Part shown: piece by piece, positions 25,315 through 33,893 of the stretch | Numbering within the stretch: the first letter of the stretch is position 1 | How the letters are laid out: every line of letters begins with the position of its first letter | Assembly (NCBI GenBank): GCA_025362815.1 | Contig: JANYFG010000033.1 | Span: 1-64,000, forward strand | DNA length: 64,000 nucleotides | DNA from: Rhodospirillales bacterium | GTDB taxonomy: Bacteria > Pseudomonadota > Alphaproteobacteria > Acetobacterales > Acetobacteraceae | Reading direction: 5' to 3' | The notes under the pieces: generated by a model | The model's input: the letters and a program-made list of their open reading frames with translations, nothing else | Told to the model about the DNA's origin: nothing | Database searches by the model: none | Position numbers and translations under genes: made by a program

Positions 25315-26546
25315 CAGAACCTCGTGGGGCTGAACGGGGAGAGATCGATCGGTGGCGTGCGACCGGCGATCAGGTCGGCGACGAGACCGGCGGTGGCGGC
25401 CGACTGGGTAAGGCCGTAATGGCCGTGCCCGAAGGCGTAGACCACGTGGCGGGAGGCGGCGGCGTGGCCGATCACCGGCATGCTGTCGGGGATGCAGGGC
25501 CGGAACCCCATCCAGACGGTGCCGGTCTCGAAAGCCGGAACATCGCGGAGAAAGCGAGTGGCCTTGGTGTGAAGGGCGCGGGTGCGGGCGTGGTTGGGCG
25601 GCAGGTGCAGGCCCGCCAGTTCCACCGCACCGCCGATGCGCAGGCCGGTGGCCAGCGGGGTTGCCACGAAGCCATGGCCGTCGAACGCCACGGGCCGTGC
25701 GATCTGGGTATCGGCGCCGGGGAAACTCACATTGTAGCCACGCTCGGTGTCCAGCGGGATACGGTCGCCGAGGCCCAAGGCGAGCGGGCGGGACCAGGCG
25801 CCGGCCGCAATCACGACACGGTCGGCCGGGATGTGGTCACGACCTTCGCAGACCACGCGCAAACCGCCTTCGGTGGCGATCGCGCTTGCGGTGGCGCGCG
25901 CGAACCCGATACCGCGCAGGCCGGCGGCGGCGAACAACGCCTCCGTCACCAGGCGGGGATCGCTGACATGGGCGGCGCTGGGATAGTAGGCGGCGCCTGC
26001 CAGCGCGTTGGACAATCCCGGCTCCATCTGGCGCAGTTCGTGCGGACCCAACGTGTCCACCGGAATGCCGAACGCCCGTTGACGCGTCGCCTTCACCCGG
26101 CCGGCTTCGTATCGCGCCACGGTGTCGAACACGAACAGCGCGCCGCGGCGGTGGATCATCGCCCCCATGCCGAGCCGTGTCGAAAGAGTGTCCCAGGCCG
26201 GCATGGCGAGCGCGTTGATCGAAACGAGCGCCTCCACGCTGCGGGCGAACTGGGCGGGGCGCGATGCCAGGATGAGGCGTGTGAGCCAGGGCAGGATCGG
26301 CAGCAGGTAGCGCGCCCGGATGGCGAGCGGGCCCAGCGGGTCCAGCAGGAAGCCGGGCACCTGGCGCAGCATGTTCGGCGAGGCGATCGGGTCGATATCG
26401 GTATGCGCCAGCCATCCGGCATTGCCGCGAGAGGCGCCGGCGGCCGGGCCTTCGCGGTCGATCACCGTCACGTCATGGCCGTCATCAGCCAGCGCGTGGG
26501 CGGCGGCAAGGCCCACCACCCCGGCGCCGATAACGGCGATGCGCAT
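25314..26546 (-). CDS. FAD-dependent D-amino-acid dehydrogenase (DadA-like), likely D-hydroxyproline oxidising
   Basis: The 410-residue protein starts with the FAD motif AVIGAGVVGLAAAHALADDG (4-23) and has the DAO-family GNAGWLAHTD segment and a C-terminal WMGFRPCIPDSMPVIG stretch. Such enzymes oxidise D-amino acids to imines. Because it lies between an FAH-fold hydrolase and a hydroxyproline epimerase with one-base overlaps on both sides, cis-4-hydroxy-D-proline is a good substrate guess, but D-proline or other D-amino acids are possible. Confidence 0.88.
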   Translation of the reverse strand: MRIAVIGAGVVGLAAAHALADDGHDVTVIDREGPAAGASRGNAGWLAHTDIDPIASPNMLRQVPGFLLDPLGPLAIRARYLLPILPWLTRLILASRPAQFARSVEALVSINALAMPAWDTLSTRLGMGAMIHRRGALFVFDTVARYEAGRVKATRQRAFGIPVDTLGPHELRQMEPGLSNALAGAAYYPSAAHVSDPRLVTEALFAAAGLRGIGFARATASAIATEGGLRVVCEGRDHIPADRVVIAAGAWSRPLALGLGDRIPLDTERGYNVSFPGADTQIARPVAFDGHGFVATPLATGLRIGGAVELAGLHLPPNHARTRALHTKATRFLRDVPAFETGTVWMGFRPCIPDSMPVIGHAAASRHVVYAFGHGHYGLTQSAATAGLVADLIAGRTPPIDLSPFSPTRF

Positions 26547-27376
26547 CAGGGCGTGGCCATCGTGTCTCGCACCACGCTGGCCGTGGCCATCGTGTCTCGC
26601 GACACGCTGGCCGTGGCCATCGTGTTGCGCAACACGCCGATCCCCGCGATGTCCACCTCCACCAGCTGCCCCGCCCGCATCGGCAGCGCGCCCAGCGAGG
26701 TGCCACAGGCGATGAGGTCGCCGGGGTGCAGGCGCATCTCTCGGGAGATCAGGCGCACGATCTCGGCGGGCTTGAGGATCATGTCGGAGGCGGGATAATT
26801 CTGCCGCTCCCGCCCGGCCAGGCGAGTACGGATGACGAGACTTTCCCAGTCCAGCCCGGTGGCGACGGCTGGACCCACCGGGCCGAACGTGTCGCAGCCC
26901 TTGGCGCGCGCCCATTGCGGGAACACCGGATCACCAAACAGATCGAGCGCGGTAACGTCGTTCACGCAGGTGTAGCCGAAGATCGCCGCTTCCGCCGCAG
27001 CCGGATCGGCATCGTGGCATTCGGTACCGATGACGATACCCAGCTCGCCCTCATAAAGGGTGCGGCCGGCGTAGGATGGCGGCGGACAGATGATGCCCTC
27101 CGGGTCCAGCAGGCTGCCCGTCGATTTCAGGAAATACAAAGGCTCGGTCGGGATCGCGTGTCCCTGCTTGGCGGCGGCGGCGTGGAAGTTGTTCCACAGC
27201 CCCACGAAGTTTCGCGGCGTCACCGGCGCCAGCAGCCGGAAATCCCCGGCCCCCACGGTCTGGCCGGTGGGCCGGCCACCCAGCCAGGGCGCCGCATCGT
27301 GCAACGCCACGCTGTCATCGTTCAGAATACCGAACGAAACCGCCCCACCCCATTCGCCACGCACCCACAACGTCAT
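26546..27376 (-). CDS. fumarylacetoacetate hydrolase-family enzyme
   Basis: The FAH fold is clear: RNFVGLWNNFHA near the N-terminus, metal-binding Glu residues in LYEGELGIVIG, and a C-terminal GDLIACGTSLG then VEVDIAGIGVLRN. These Mg-dependent enzymes hydrolyse or hydrate acylpyruvates and 2-keto acids. The family normally ends just after GIGVLRN; here about 20 extra residues follow, made of TMATASV repeats. The ATG at 27376 is chosen over a GTG nine codons earlier, though the choice is not firm. It leads the operon with the D-amino-acid dehydrogenase (TGATG overlap). It is not part of the known hydroxyproline pathway, so its role here is open. Confidence 0.87.
   Translation of the reverse strand: MTLWVRGEWGGAVSFGILNDDSVALHDAAPWLGGRPTGQTVGAGDFRLLAPVTPRNFVGLWNNFHAAAAKQGHAIPTEPLYFLKSTGSLLDPEGIICPPPSYAGRTLYEGELGIVIGTECHDADPAAAEAAIFGYTCVNDVTALDLFGDPVFPQWARAKGCDTFGPVGPAVATGLDWESLVIRTRLAGRERQNYPASDMILKPAEIVRLISREMRLHPGDLIACGTSLGALPMRAGQLVEVDIAGIGVLRNTMATASVSRDTMATASVVRDTMATP
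26553..26636 (-). repeat. 30-bp in-frame tandem repeat at the FAH gene 3' end
   Basis: About 2.8 copies of a 30-bp unit beginning GTGGCCATCGTGTCTCGC encode NTMATASVSR-DTMATASVVR-DTMATP. The array ends 7 nt before the overlapping start of the next gene. Each unit carries an ATG in the FAH frame. Confidence 0.9.
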
Positions 27377-27430
27377 GCCCGTCGCCCCGCCCGTCGCCAC
27401 CACTCACCGGCTTTATCTTACGCCCCATAA

Positions 27431-27458
27431 AAAAGGCCGGGAATGACCCCGGCCTTTT
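27431..27458 (-). terminator. rho-independent terminator, bidirectional shape
   Basis: AAAAGGCCGGG and CCCGGCCTTTT pair around a 6-nt loop, giving a GC stem with A- and T-tracts on its two sides. It lies 20 nt past the cold-shock gene stop on the minus strand. Confidence 0.88.
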
Positions 27459-27477
27459 CGATTTATCGGCGCAAGGC

Positions 27478-28170
27478 TCAGTTCAAGCGAACAGAGACCG
27501 CTTCCGGACCCTTGGCGCCCTGGACGACCTCGACCACGACGGTCTGGCCTTCGGTCAGCGCCGTCAGGCCATTCCGTTGCAAAACGGAGGCATGAACGAA
27601 CACGTCCTTCTCCGCCTCAGGCACGGCCACAAAGCCAAAGCCCTTGGCGGCGTTATACATCTTCACCGTGCCACGCATTTCGGTGCCGGTGCCGGGCGTC
27701 GCGCCACGACGGGGGGCGGAGGCGCCGGGCGCCATGCCGGGGCGGGGGGCTGCGGGACCGCGAGCCGGGCCGCCGGCCACGGCGGTGCTCTCGTCGACCG
27801 ACAGAACCTCAGTGACCTGACGGCCCTTCTGCCCTTGGCCGACGCGAACACGCAAGGTGGCGCCGGGTGAGACGCTGGTGGTGCCGGTGCTGCTCAGGGC
27901 ATTGATGTGAAGGAACACATCGCCCGAACCATCGGAGAGCTCAACGAAGCCGAAGCCCTTTTCCGGGTTGAACCACTTGACCGATGCGCCGAGCTCGGGA
28001 CCGAAACCAGCCGGCGGTCCGCCGAAACGGGGGGCCTCGACGGCGGGGGCGCGGTCGAAAGAACCGCGGTCGCCAAAGGTCGGGCGATCGTTGAACGGCG
28101 AACGGTCTGAACCGAAATCGTCGTCGAAGCCGCGACCGCGGGTTTTGCGGCTGCGGCCATGGTTGGTCAT
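27478..28170 (-). CDS. cold-shock protein with two CSD domains
   Basis: The 230-residue protein has a disordered Arg/Gly/Asp-rich N-terminus and two cold-shock domains: ASVKWFNPEKGFGFVEL...DVFLHINAL (about 62-125) and GTVKMYNAAKGFGFVAV...DVFVHASVL (about 167-228), joined by a Pro/Ala linker. Both have RNP1 (KGFGFV) and RNP2 (VFLH/VFVH) motifs. Two-domain CspA proteins are typical of alphaproteobacteria and bind single-stranded RNA or DNA. The ATG at 28170 is used; a TTG two codons earlier is possible. A strong terminator follows. Confidence 0.92.
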   Translation of the reverse strand: MTNHGRSRKTRGRGFDDDFGSDRSPFNDRPTFGDRGSFDRAPAVEAPRFGGPPAGFGPELGASVKWFNPEKGFGFVELSDGSGDVFLHINALSSTGTTSVSPGATLRVRVGQGQKGRQVTEVLSVDESTAVAGGPARGPAAPRPGMAPGASAPRRGATPGTGTEMRGTVKMYNAAKGFGFVAVPEAEKDVFVHASVLQRNGLTALTEGQTVVVEVVQGAKGPEAVSVRLN

Positions 28171-28412
28171 GCTCAAGAGAAACTCGTCCTTCGTGGGGTG
28201 ACTGATATAGACATATGGTCGTTATAGGGGTCAGGCGCGCCGAGCATCCGAACAAACACAATCGGAACGACCCGATTGCGGCGCATCGCAGATGCCCGCC
28301 CGCGCACGCCGGAAGCATATCGCGTTCCGGGCGCCGCCACCAGAGACAACTGCAACTTTCCCCGTGCCCAGCCGCTGATTCACGGGCCGGCCCCCCAATG
28401 CCGAGGGTGTCG

Positions 28413-29144
28413 TTACCCTAAACGACGGACCTCGCTCGAAAAACCATCGAGACCGGCAATTTCGGTCACGAGTTTGTGAACGATCGCCTCGGCGAATTGG
28501 CCATAATTCTCGACCGCGATCATGAACGCGCCCGGGCCGCCGATGACCTGGCTGCGATAATGCTCGTCCAGATCGGGCTCCACGTTCAGGATCGGCAGCC
28601 CGTTGATCACCACCCCGTCGGCCACCGCCTCGTCGCGCGCCGCCGTCACGCGCCGACCGGAATTGTTGGCGCCGTCACCGGAGATGTCGATCACGTGGCG
28701 CAACGCCCTCGGCCCCTGCAGCGCCATCAGCCGTCGCGACTCATCGATCGCCCCGCTGATGGACGTGCCACCCCCGAACAGCCGGCGCGGTGCGGTGCCG
28801 ATCCGATCGGCGAAGGCGGCCGCGCTGGACTCATCGTGAAGCAGGCTCCACGGCACCACCTGCACGTGCAGCGACGGCCCGGTCCATTGCATCATCGTGG
28901 CCGCCATCGCCTGCCCCGCCAATGACGCGATCGCGGCCATCACGCGGCGATCGCGGAACGCCAGCGCATAGCCTTGGCGTTGCAGCTCGAACCGCTCGTT
29001 GCTGACACTGCCGGATGCATCGACCGCCAGCACCAGCTTGAGGTCGAGCTCGGCCTCGACCGCGCCGGCCTTCGCGACCCCGGGCAGGGCGGCCCCGGGT
29101 AAGGCGGCAGCAAGACCCAGAGCGTGGCGGCGCGAGAGTGGCAT
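28413..29144 (-). CDS. DUF1194-type von Willebrand factor A domain protein, exported
   Basis: The 243-residue protein has an N-terminal signal (SRRHALGLAAALPGAALP, with twin Arg that could suit Tat export) and a VWA domain whose metal site starts with DASGSVS and includes GGGTSISGAI and DISGDG. The family DUF1194 is uncharacterised; VWA domains usually bind protein partners through a metal ion. The ATG at 29144 places the signal at the N-terminus. It lies 53 nt downstream of the serine hydrolase gene. Confidence 0.85.
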   Translation of the reverse strand: MPLSRRHALGLAAALPGAALPGVAKAGAVEAELDLKLVLAVDASGSVSNERFELQRQGYALAFRDRRVMAAIASLAGQAMAATMMQWTGPSLHVQVVPWSLLHDESSAAAFADRIGTAPRRLFGGGTSISGAIDESRRLMALQGPRALRHVIDISGDGANNSGRRVTAARDEAVADGVVINGLPILNVEPDLDEHYRSQVIGGPGAFMIAVENYGQFAEAIVHKLVTEIAGLDGFSSEVRRLG

Positions 29145-29197
29145 GCCGCAACGATGCCAGCGCCACCCCCGCGAACGCAACGAGAAACCAGCTCACT

Positions 29198-30187
29198 TTA
29201 GTTGCAAACGGCCTCGCCCACGGCGCGGCGCAAAGCCGCGATCCCGCTCTCGGCATGGCGAGAGGGATGCACCCGATTGGTCAGCAGGGTCCAGGCCAGC
29301 CGCCGGTCCCAATCGATCCATAGACCGGTGCCGGTGAAGCCGGTATGGCCGATCGCGCCGGGCGAGCAGGCATCCCCGCCGGACCACCCCGCATGCGCCG
29401 CCTCCCAGCCGAGGCTGCGATGGCCATGAACCGCAGCGCGCATGCCGGCCACGCTTTCAGGCCCGAGAACGCGGCCTTGCATCAACGCCGCGGCGAAATC
29501 CAGCACCGCGTCGGCCGTGCCGAACAACCCGGCATGGCCGGCGACACCGCCCAGCGCAAAGGCGTTTTCGTCATGCACCTCGCCCTGCATCACCCGGCCG
29601 CGCCAGTGGCAGAATTCGGTGGCGGCGCAGGCGGTGGCATCCGGCTGGAAGCTGAGCCCGAAGCCGGGATCGATATGCCCCAGCGCCGCGCCCTCCAGCC
29701 GTTCGAGCGCGATGCCGAGCAGCATGTAGTTGATGTCGGAATAAACCGGCGGCCCGGCTTGCCACGCGCGCTGCAGGATGAACGCCCGCAAGGTGGAGGG
29801 CGTCTGACCATAGGTATAGAGCGGCTCGACCGCGGGCAGGTGGGTTTGATGCGCGAGGCACTGCCGAAACGTCAGCCGGCATTCCGCGGCGCCGGCCACA
29901 TCGTATTGCCGCAGATCCGGGATCACCGAGGCCAGCGTGTCATCCAGCGCGATCCGCCCCTGTTCCGCGTGCCGCAGGATGGCCGTGGCGGTGAAGATCG
30001 GCTTGGTGAGCGATGCCAGATCGAACACCGTATCCGCCCGCATCCGCGCCCGGGGTTCGATCCGGGCCACGCCGCCATGCCGGATGGCGCGGTCGACTCC
30101 GTGCACGGCCAGCACGGCCCCGGGGATACGCCCCGCTTCGATGGCTGCGGCAACGGGTGCGAAGGCGCGGTCGATCAATGTCTGCAT
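29198..30187 (-). CDS. class C beta-lactamase-related serine hydrolase
   Basis: The 329-residue protein has the SxxK motif (S59-L-T-K62), the YSDINY motif at 149-154 in place of YxN, and an HTGFTG motif near the C-terminus in place of KTG. This set is usual for esterases and peptidases of the family rather than true beta-lactamases. No signal peptide is visible from the chosen start (MQTLIDRAFAPV). It hydrolyses an ester or peptide bond in an unknown substrate. Confidence 0.88.
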   Translation of the reverse strand: MQTLIDRAFAPVAAAIEAGRIPGAVLAVHGVDRAIRHGGVARIEPRARMRADTVFDLASLTKPIFTATAILRHAEQGRIALDDTLASVIPDLRQYDVAGAAECRLTFRQCLAHQTHLPAVEPLYTYGQTPSTLRAFILQRAWQAGPPVYSDINYMLLGIALERLEGAALGHIDPGFGLSFQPDATACAATEFCHWRGRVMQGEVHDENAFALGGVAGHAGLFGTADAVLDFAAALMQGRVLGPESVAGMRAAVHGHRSLGWEAAHAGWSGGDACSPGAIGHTGFTGTGLWIDWDRRLAWTLLTNRVHPSRHAESGIAALRRAVGEAVCN

Positions 30188-30341
30188 TGCGCCATCATGG
30201 CGAGGCCCGCGCCCGTGAGGCAATGCACCGCCCCTTGAACTCCCCCACCGAACGGACGCACAACCCTGCTGCGCCGCACAATGTCGCGCAAGGCAAGCCG
30301 CCCGGCTTGGCGACGACAGGCAACAGGCCCAGATCCACCGC

Positions 30342-31520
30342 ATGCGCCCCCGCAGTCCGCCTCCCCAACCCCTGCCGCCAAACGCGGTGCCGATCACGGT
30401 TCCGATCAGGGCCGAGCCGATAGCTACGGCACAGCGCCGCCGCTGGCTTGGGCCGTTTCTGATCGGCTCGGCGCTGCTGCATGCGATCCTGGCGCTGATT
30501 TTCGTGCTGTTTCCGGATCTGGCCCAGCAGGGGTTGGATCTCAACCAGGCCGCCTCGCCCGCCGAAATGGCGATCGAGCTTCAACCCGCCGGCGAGACGA
30601 CGATGTCGGCCACCACGAGTGCCGATTCGAACGATACGCCGCCGGCCGCCCCCCCCACATCTGCGCCGCCGCCCCCGGTTTCGCCCCCGGCGCGGTCCCC
30701 ACCTGCGTCCCCACCTGTCGTTGCGCCGGAGCCGGCACCCGAGCCGGCACCCGAGCCTGCACCGGCCCCCATGCCTTCGCCAACAGCCGCCCCGCCGGAC
30801 CCGGCTCCGCCCGTGGTCGGACCGCCGCCACCTGCCCCGCCCCCTCCGGCCGCGACGGTGGAGCCGGCCATTCCGCCACCGCCTCCTCCGCCACCGCCTC
30901 CTCCGCCACCTCCACCTCCAGCACCCAGGCCACCCGCGCCGGCGCGTCCGCCATCGCCCCCGGCACCTGCACCGGTGCCGCGCATGCCGCCGCTACAGCC
31001 GCGGATCGAGCCTCAACAACCCCGCCAGCAGGCATCGCCGCGCCCCCCTGCCAATGGCGATTTCTTCCTGCCGCCCAGCGCGCGCAACAGTCAACGCGCA
31101 CAAGGCGGCGCACAAGGCGGCCCGCGCGGACCGCTCGATCTCTCGATGGGCCCGGCCGAGAACTATGCGGCCGCCCCGCCGCGACGGAACCCGAACGATC
31201 GGGATTCGGAGATCCAGGTCAACGGCGCCGAGGTCGGCAGCGACTACAAGAAGGACCTGCTCGCCTGGTGGATCGTGCACCGGCGTTATCCGCAACAGGC
31301 CATCGAGCAAGGCGAACAGGGCACCGTCGTCGTGCGATTTCACGTGAACCGCCAGGGCCGCACATCCCGCGCCGAGATCGTGTCACGCTCCGGCTCGCAA
31401 TGGCTGGACATGCAGGCCATCGCCACCTTCGGCAACGCCAACCTGCCACCGCTGCCAACCAACATGACCGGCGACGAAACCATCCTCACGCTGACGATCA
31501 ACTTCCACCTGATCCGCTGA
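30342..31520 (+). CDS. TonB-like energy transducer with long proline-rich linker
   Basis: The 392-residue protein has one membrane helix (about 38-58), a very long Pro-rich linker (about 100-240) including Pro-Glu-Pro-Ala repeats and a run of 16 prolines, and a C-terminal TonB-type domain (KKDLLAWWIVHRRYPQQAIEQGEQGTVVVRFHV onward, 300-392, starting at the first Lys pair). TonB spans the periplasm to power outer-membrane receptors. No exbB, exbD or receptor gene is next to it, so its partners lie elsewhere. It ends just before mosaic repeat copy C. Confidence 0.85.
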   Translation: MRPRSPPPQPLPPNAVPITVPIRAEPIATAQRRRWLGPFLIGSALLHAILALIFVLFPDLAQQGLDLNQAASPAEMAIELQPAGETTMSATTSADSNDTPPAAPPTSAPPPPVSPPARSPPASPPVVAPEPAPEPAPEPAPAPMPSPTAAPPDPAPPVVGPPPPAPPPPAATVEPAIPPPPPPPPPPPPPPPPAPRPPAPARPPSPPAPAPVPRMPPLQPRIEPQQPRQQASPRPPANGDFFLPPSARNSQRAQGGAQGGPRGPLDLSMGPAENYAAAPPRRNPNDRDSEIQVNGAEVGSDYKKDLLAWWIVHRRYPQQAIEQGEQGTVVVRFHVNRQGRTSRAEIVSRSGSQWLDMQAIATFGNANLPPLPTNMTGDETILTLTINFHLIR

Positions 31521-31541
31521 GCCGCAAGCGCCTCGTCGGCC

Positions 31542-31647
31542 TAGAGCCTGATGGCTTTAAGTAGACAAAATCATCAGGCTCTAACTTGTTGTTTTATCGA
31601 TCATGTTAATGCGTTTGGGTGGAGCAACCCAAACGCGTCATGATCTA
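31542..31647 (-). repeat. two-hairpin mosaic intergenic repeat, copy C (inverted)
   Basis: This is copy A read backwards: AGAGCCTGATG.../...CATCAGGCTCT hairpin, then AACTTGTTGTTTTATCGATC, then the ATGCGTTTGGGT / ACCCAAACGCGT hairpin. It fills the gap between the convergent tonB-like and trhO genes and supplies the trhO stop codon at 31645-31647. Confidence 0.85.
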
Positions 31648-32355
31648 AGAGATCATCTCGCGCGCATCGAACACAAAGCACTCGCCACGCCAACGGCTTT
31701 GCGCCGGCGGCACCGTCTCGAGATAGGCGAGGATGCCGCCCTTGAGGTGAAACACCGGCTCGAACCCGCGCGCCAGCAGCAGCGCCGTGGCCTTCTCGCA
31801 GCGTATGCCGCCCGTGCAGAACATCGCCACCTTGCGGGTTTGCGCGGCCCCCAGCTCGCGCGCGACGAAATCCGGAAACGCGCTGAATTCCTTGGTTCCG
31901 GGATCGATCGCGTGGGCGAAACTGCCAAGCGCCACCTCGAACTGATTTCGCGTGTCGATCAGCACGATGTCGGGATCGTTGAGCAGGGCATTCCAGTCCT
32001 CGGGCGCCACATGAACGCCGACCCGCGCCTTGGGGTCCGCCTCCGGCGCGCCGAGCGTCACGATCTCGGGTTTGTGCTTCACCTTCAGTCGCCCGAACGG
32101 CACGCACTCCGCCCGCGCACGCTTCAGCTCCAGCCGCGTCATCGCGGGCAGATCGGGCAGCCCTGTTTGCAATGCCGACAAGAACGTCTCGATCGCCGGT
32201 TCCGCCCCGGCCAGGGTGGCGTTGATGCCCTCCCCCGCCACGATCATCGTGCCCTTCAGATCCAGCCGCACCGCGAGATCATGCAGCGCCGCGCGGGCCG
32301 CATCCGGGTTGGCGATCGGCTCGAACTGGTAGAACGCGGCGATGACGATGGGCAT
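31645..32355 (-). CDS. trhO: tRNA uridine(34) hydroxylase (rhodanese family)
   Basis: The 236-residue protein has the N-terminal TrhO/YceA domain with GTMIVAGEGINATLAG and a C-terminal rhodanese domain with the active cysteine C180 in MFCTGGIRCEKA. TrhO adds the 5-hydroxyl to U34 of certain tRNAs. It lies 8 nt downstream of the OprB gene, perhaps by read-through. Its stop codon is inside mosaic repeat copy C, so the C-terminus (DAREMIS) may have been shaped by the repeat. Confidence 0.9.
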   Translation of the reverse strand: MPIVIAAFYQFEPIANPDAARAALHDLAVRLDLKGTMIVAGEGINATLAGAEPAIETFLSALQTGLPDLPAMTRLELKRARAECVPFGRLKVKHKPEIVTLGAPEADPKARVGVHVAPEDWNALLNDPDIVLIDTRNQFEVALGSFAHAIDPGTKEFSAFPDFVARELGAAQTRKVAMFCTGGIRCEKATALLLARGFEPVFHLKGGILAYLETVPPAQSRWRGECFVFDAREMIS

Positions 32356-32363
32356 GGAAACAA

Positions 32364-33788
32364 TCAGAACGTGATGTTGGTCCGCACCCCGAACACCGCC
32401 TCGTCACCCAGGCGGCGCGACGAGTTGTACAGGTTTTGCACGCCGCCGGCGGGGCGGATCACATATTGGAAGTCCGGCTGCACCTGGAGCCACGGCGCGA
32501 TCTGGGCCTGATACGTCACCTCGATGAACGTCTCGTTCGAGCGCACGGGCGTGGGGATGCCTGCCGCGGTCCGGTCGCGATCGGCCTGGCGCGCGCTGCT
32601 GCCGATGGTGCCGATCCCGAAGCCGAGGCCCAGCGTATCATCCTCTCGCCCCGGGATCAGCGCCTTCACCGTCACCCCGCCATTGATGCTGAAATCCACC
32701 AGGTTGCGGTCCCCGGTGGTGCCCATCGCGCGGGCGAAAAGGCTCACCAGCATCGGGCTGTCCGGCGCGGGCCGCCAGATCCCCTGGTCCGCCACGCCGT
32801 AGAAGCTGTAATTGCCCTTGCGATTTTTCGGAATGAAACTGGAGGCCACAGTGCCGAGCGGAAGCCCCGTGGTGTCGAGACGTTGATCGGGGAAGCCCGC
32901 GGTGTCGTACCACGCGCCGATCTTGTAGCTGGACGGCAATCCCGTGGGTTTCGGCGTATCGGCCGCTGCGCCCGGCGCGGGGGGCTGGTTGCGGGCGTAT
33001 TGCGCCTCGGCGATGAACAGCGCCCCGGTACGAAGGTTGAAATTGCCGCCCCACCGCGTGGTGCCGCGCAACTGGCTGTCATTGATGAACGGCCCGCCCG
33101 GCGGGTTGTCCTGAAACACTCCGCCCAGCAGCGTGACTTTGTCCATCGGCGTGCCGCGCAACCGCACACCCAGCGACGACAGCGGATAGGCGGGCCCGCC
33201 GGCATACATGTCCACCGAAGGCAGCAGCGGCCAGCCCATCGCCGTGTTGATGAAGATGGCCCCGTTGGAGCTCGTCATGAACTCCTGGTCGAGGCTTTGC
33301 TGGCCCAGTTTCACGTCGAACGCGCCATCGAGGAAGCTGTGCTGATACCAGATCTCCCATAGCCGCGTGGTCGGCGCGGCCTCGATGCCGCTCGCCGTTT
33401 GCAAGGTGCCCAGATAATACTGGCTGAGATTGCGGCCGTGGATCTGCAGACCGCTCACGTTGAAAAGCCCGCCGGCCCACAGCCCCGCCTTCTCGGTGTC
33501 GAGCTGTACCGTGAGCGTGGCGAGGCCACCATAGGTGGCTCCCTGCTTGAAGCCGCCGCTGGTGTTGCCGCGGATTTCGCTTTGCTCGACCAGACTGACC
33601 GTCACCCCCGCGTCCGACAGCCGCGTGCGCAAGCCACCGAGATCGCCGAGCAGAGTGGGGCGCTCCCAAATGCCGGTGTTGACCGCAGGCGGAGTCGCGC
33701 TGGACGCGGTCGCTGTGGTCGGCGCCTGCGCCCAAGCCGGGCCGGCCATCGACGTCACAACGGATACGGCCAGCATCGAACGAAGCAT
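32364..33788 (-). CDS. OprB-type carbohydrate porin
   Basis: The 474-residue protein has a signal peptide (MLRSMLAVSVVTSMAGPAWA) and the OprB pattern: GIWERPTLLGDLGGLRTRLSD near the mature N-terminus, many alternating amphipathic strands, and a C-terminal aromatic residue (FGVRTNITF) as expected for an outer-membrane barrel. OprB-type porins admit sugars across the outer membrane. The start at 33788 follows an AAGG site. No sugar transporter is next to it. Confidence 0.9.
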   Translation of the reverse strand: MLRSMLAVSVVTSMAGPAWAQAPTTATASSATPPAVNTGIWERPTLLGDLGGLRTRLSDAGVTVSLVEQSEIRGNTSGGFKQGATYGGLATLTVQLDTEKAGLWAGGLFNVSGLQIHGRNLSQYYLGTLQTASGIEAAPTTRLWEIWYQHSFLDGAFDVKLGQQSLDQEFMTSSNGAIFINTAMGWPLLPSVDMYAGGPAYPLSSLGVRLRGTPMDKVTLLGGVFQDNPPGGPFINDSQLRGTTRWGGNFNLRTGALFIAEAQYARNQPPAPGAAADTPKPTGLPSSYKIGAWYDTAGFPDQRLDTTGLPLGTVASSFIPKNRKGNYSFYGVADQGIWRPAPDSPMLVSLFARAMGTTGDRNLVDFSINGGVTVKALIPGREDDTLGLGFGIGTIGSSARQADRDRTAAGIPTPVRSNETFIEVTYQAQIAPWLQVQPDFQYVIRPAGGVQNLYNSSRRLGDEAVFGVRTNITF

Positions 33789-33893
33789 GCGATCAACCTT
33801 GAGTGTTACACAATAACACTTTCTACCACAGCGTTGGGCCGGCGGCAATCCGGCATCATTGCGTCGCCGTGCCGGTTCCGGCGGTCGAAGGCG

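Noticed and set aside
30581-30985. A Gly-rich minus-strand frame resembling a glycine-repeat surface protein
   Set aside because: It is the complement of the proline-rich TonB linker, so the glycine runs come from CCN codons read backwards.
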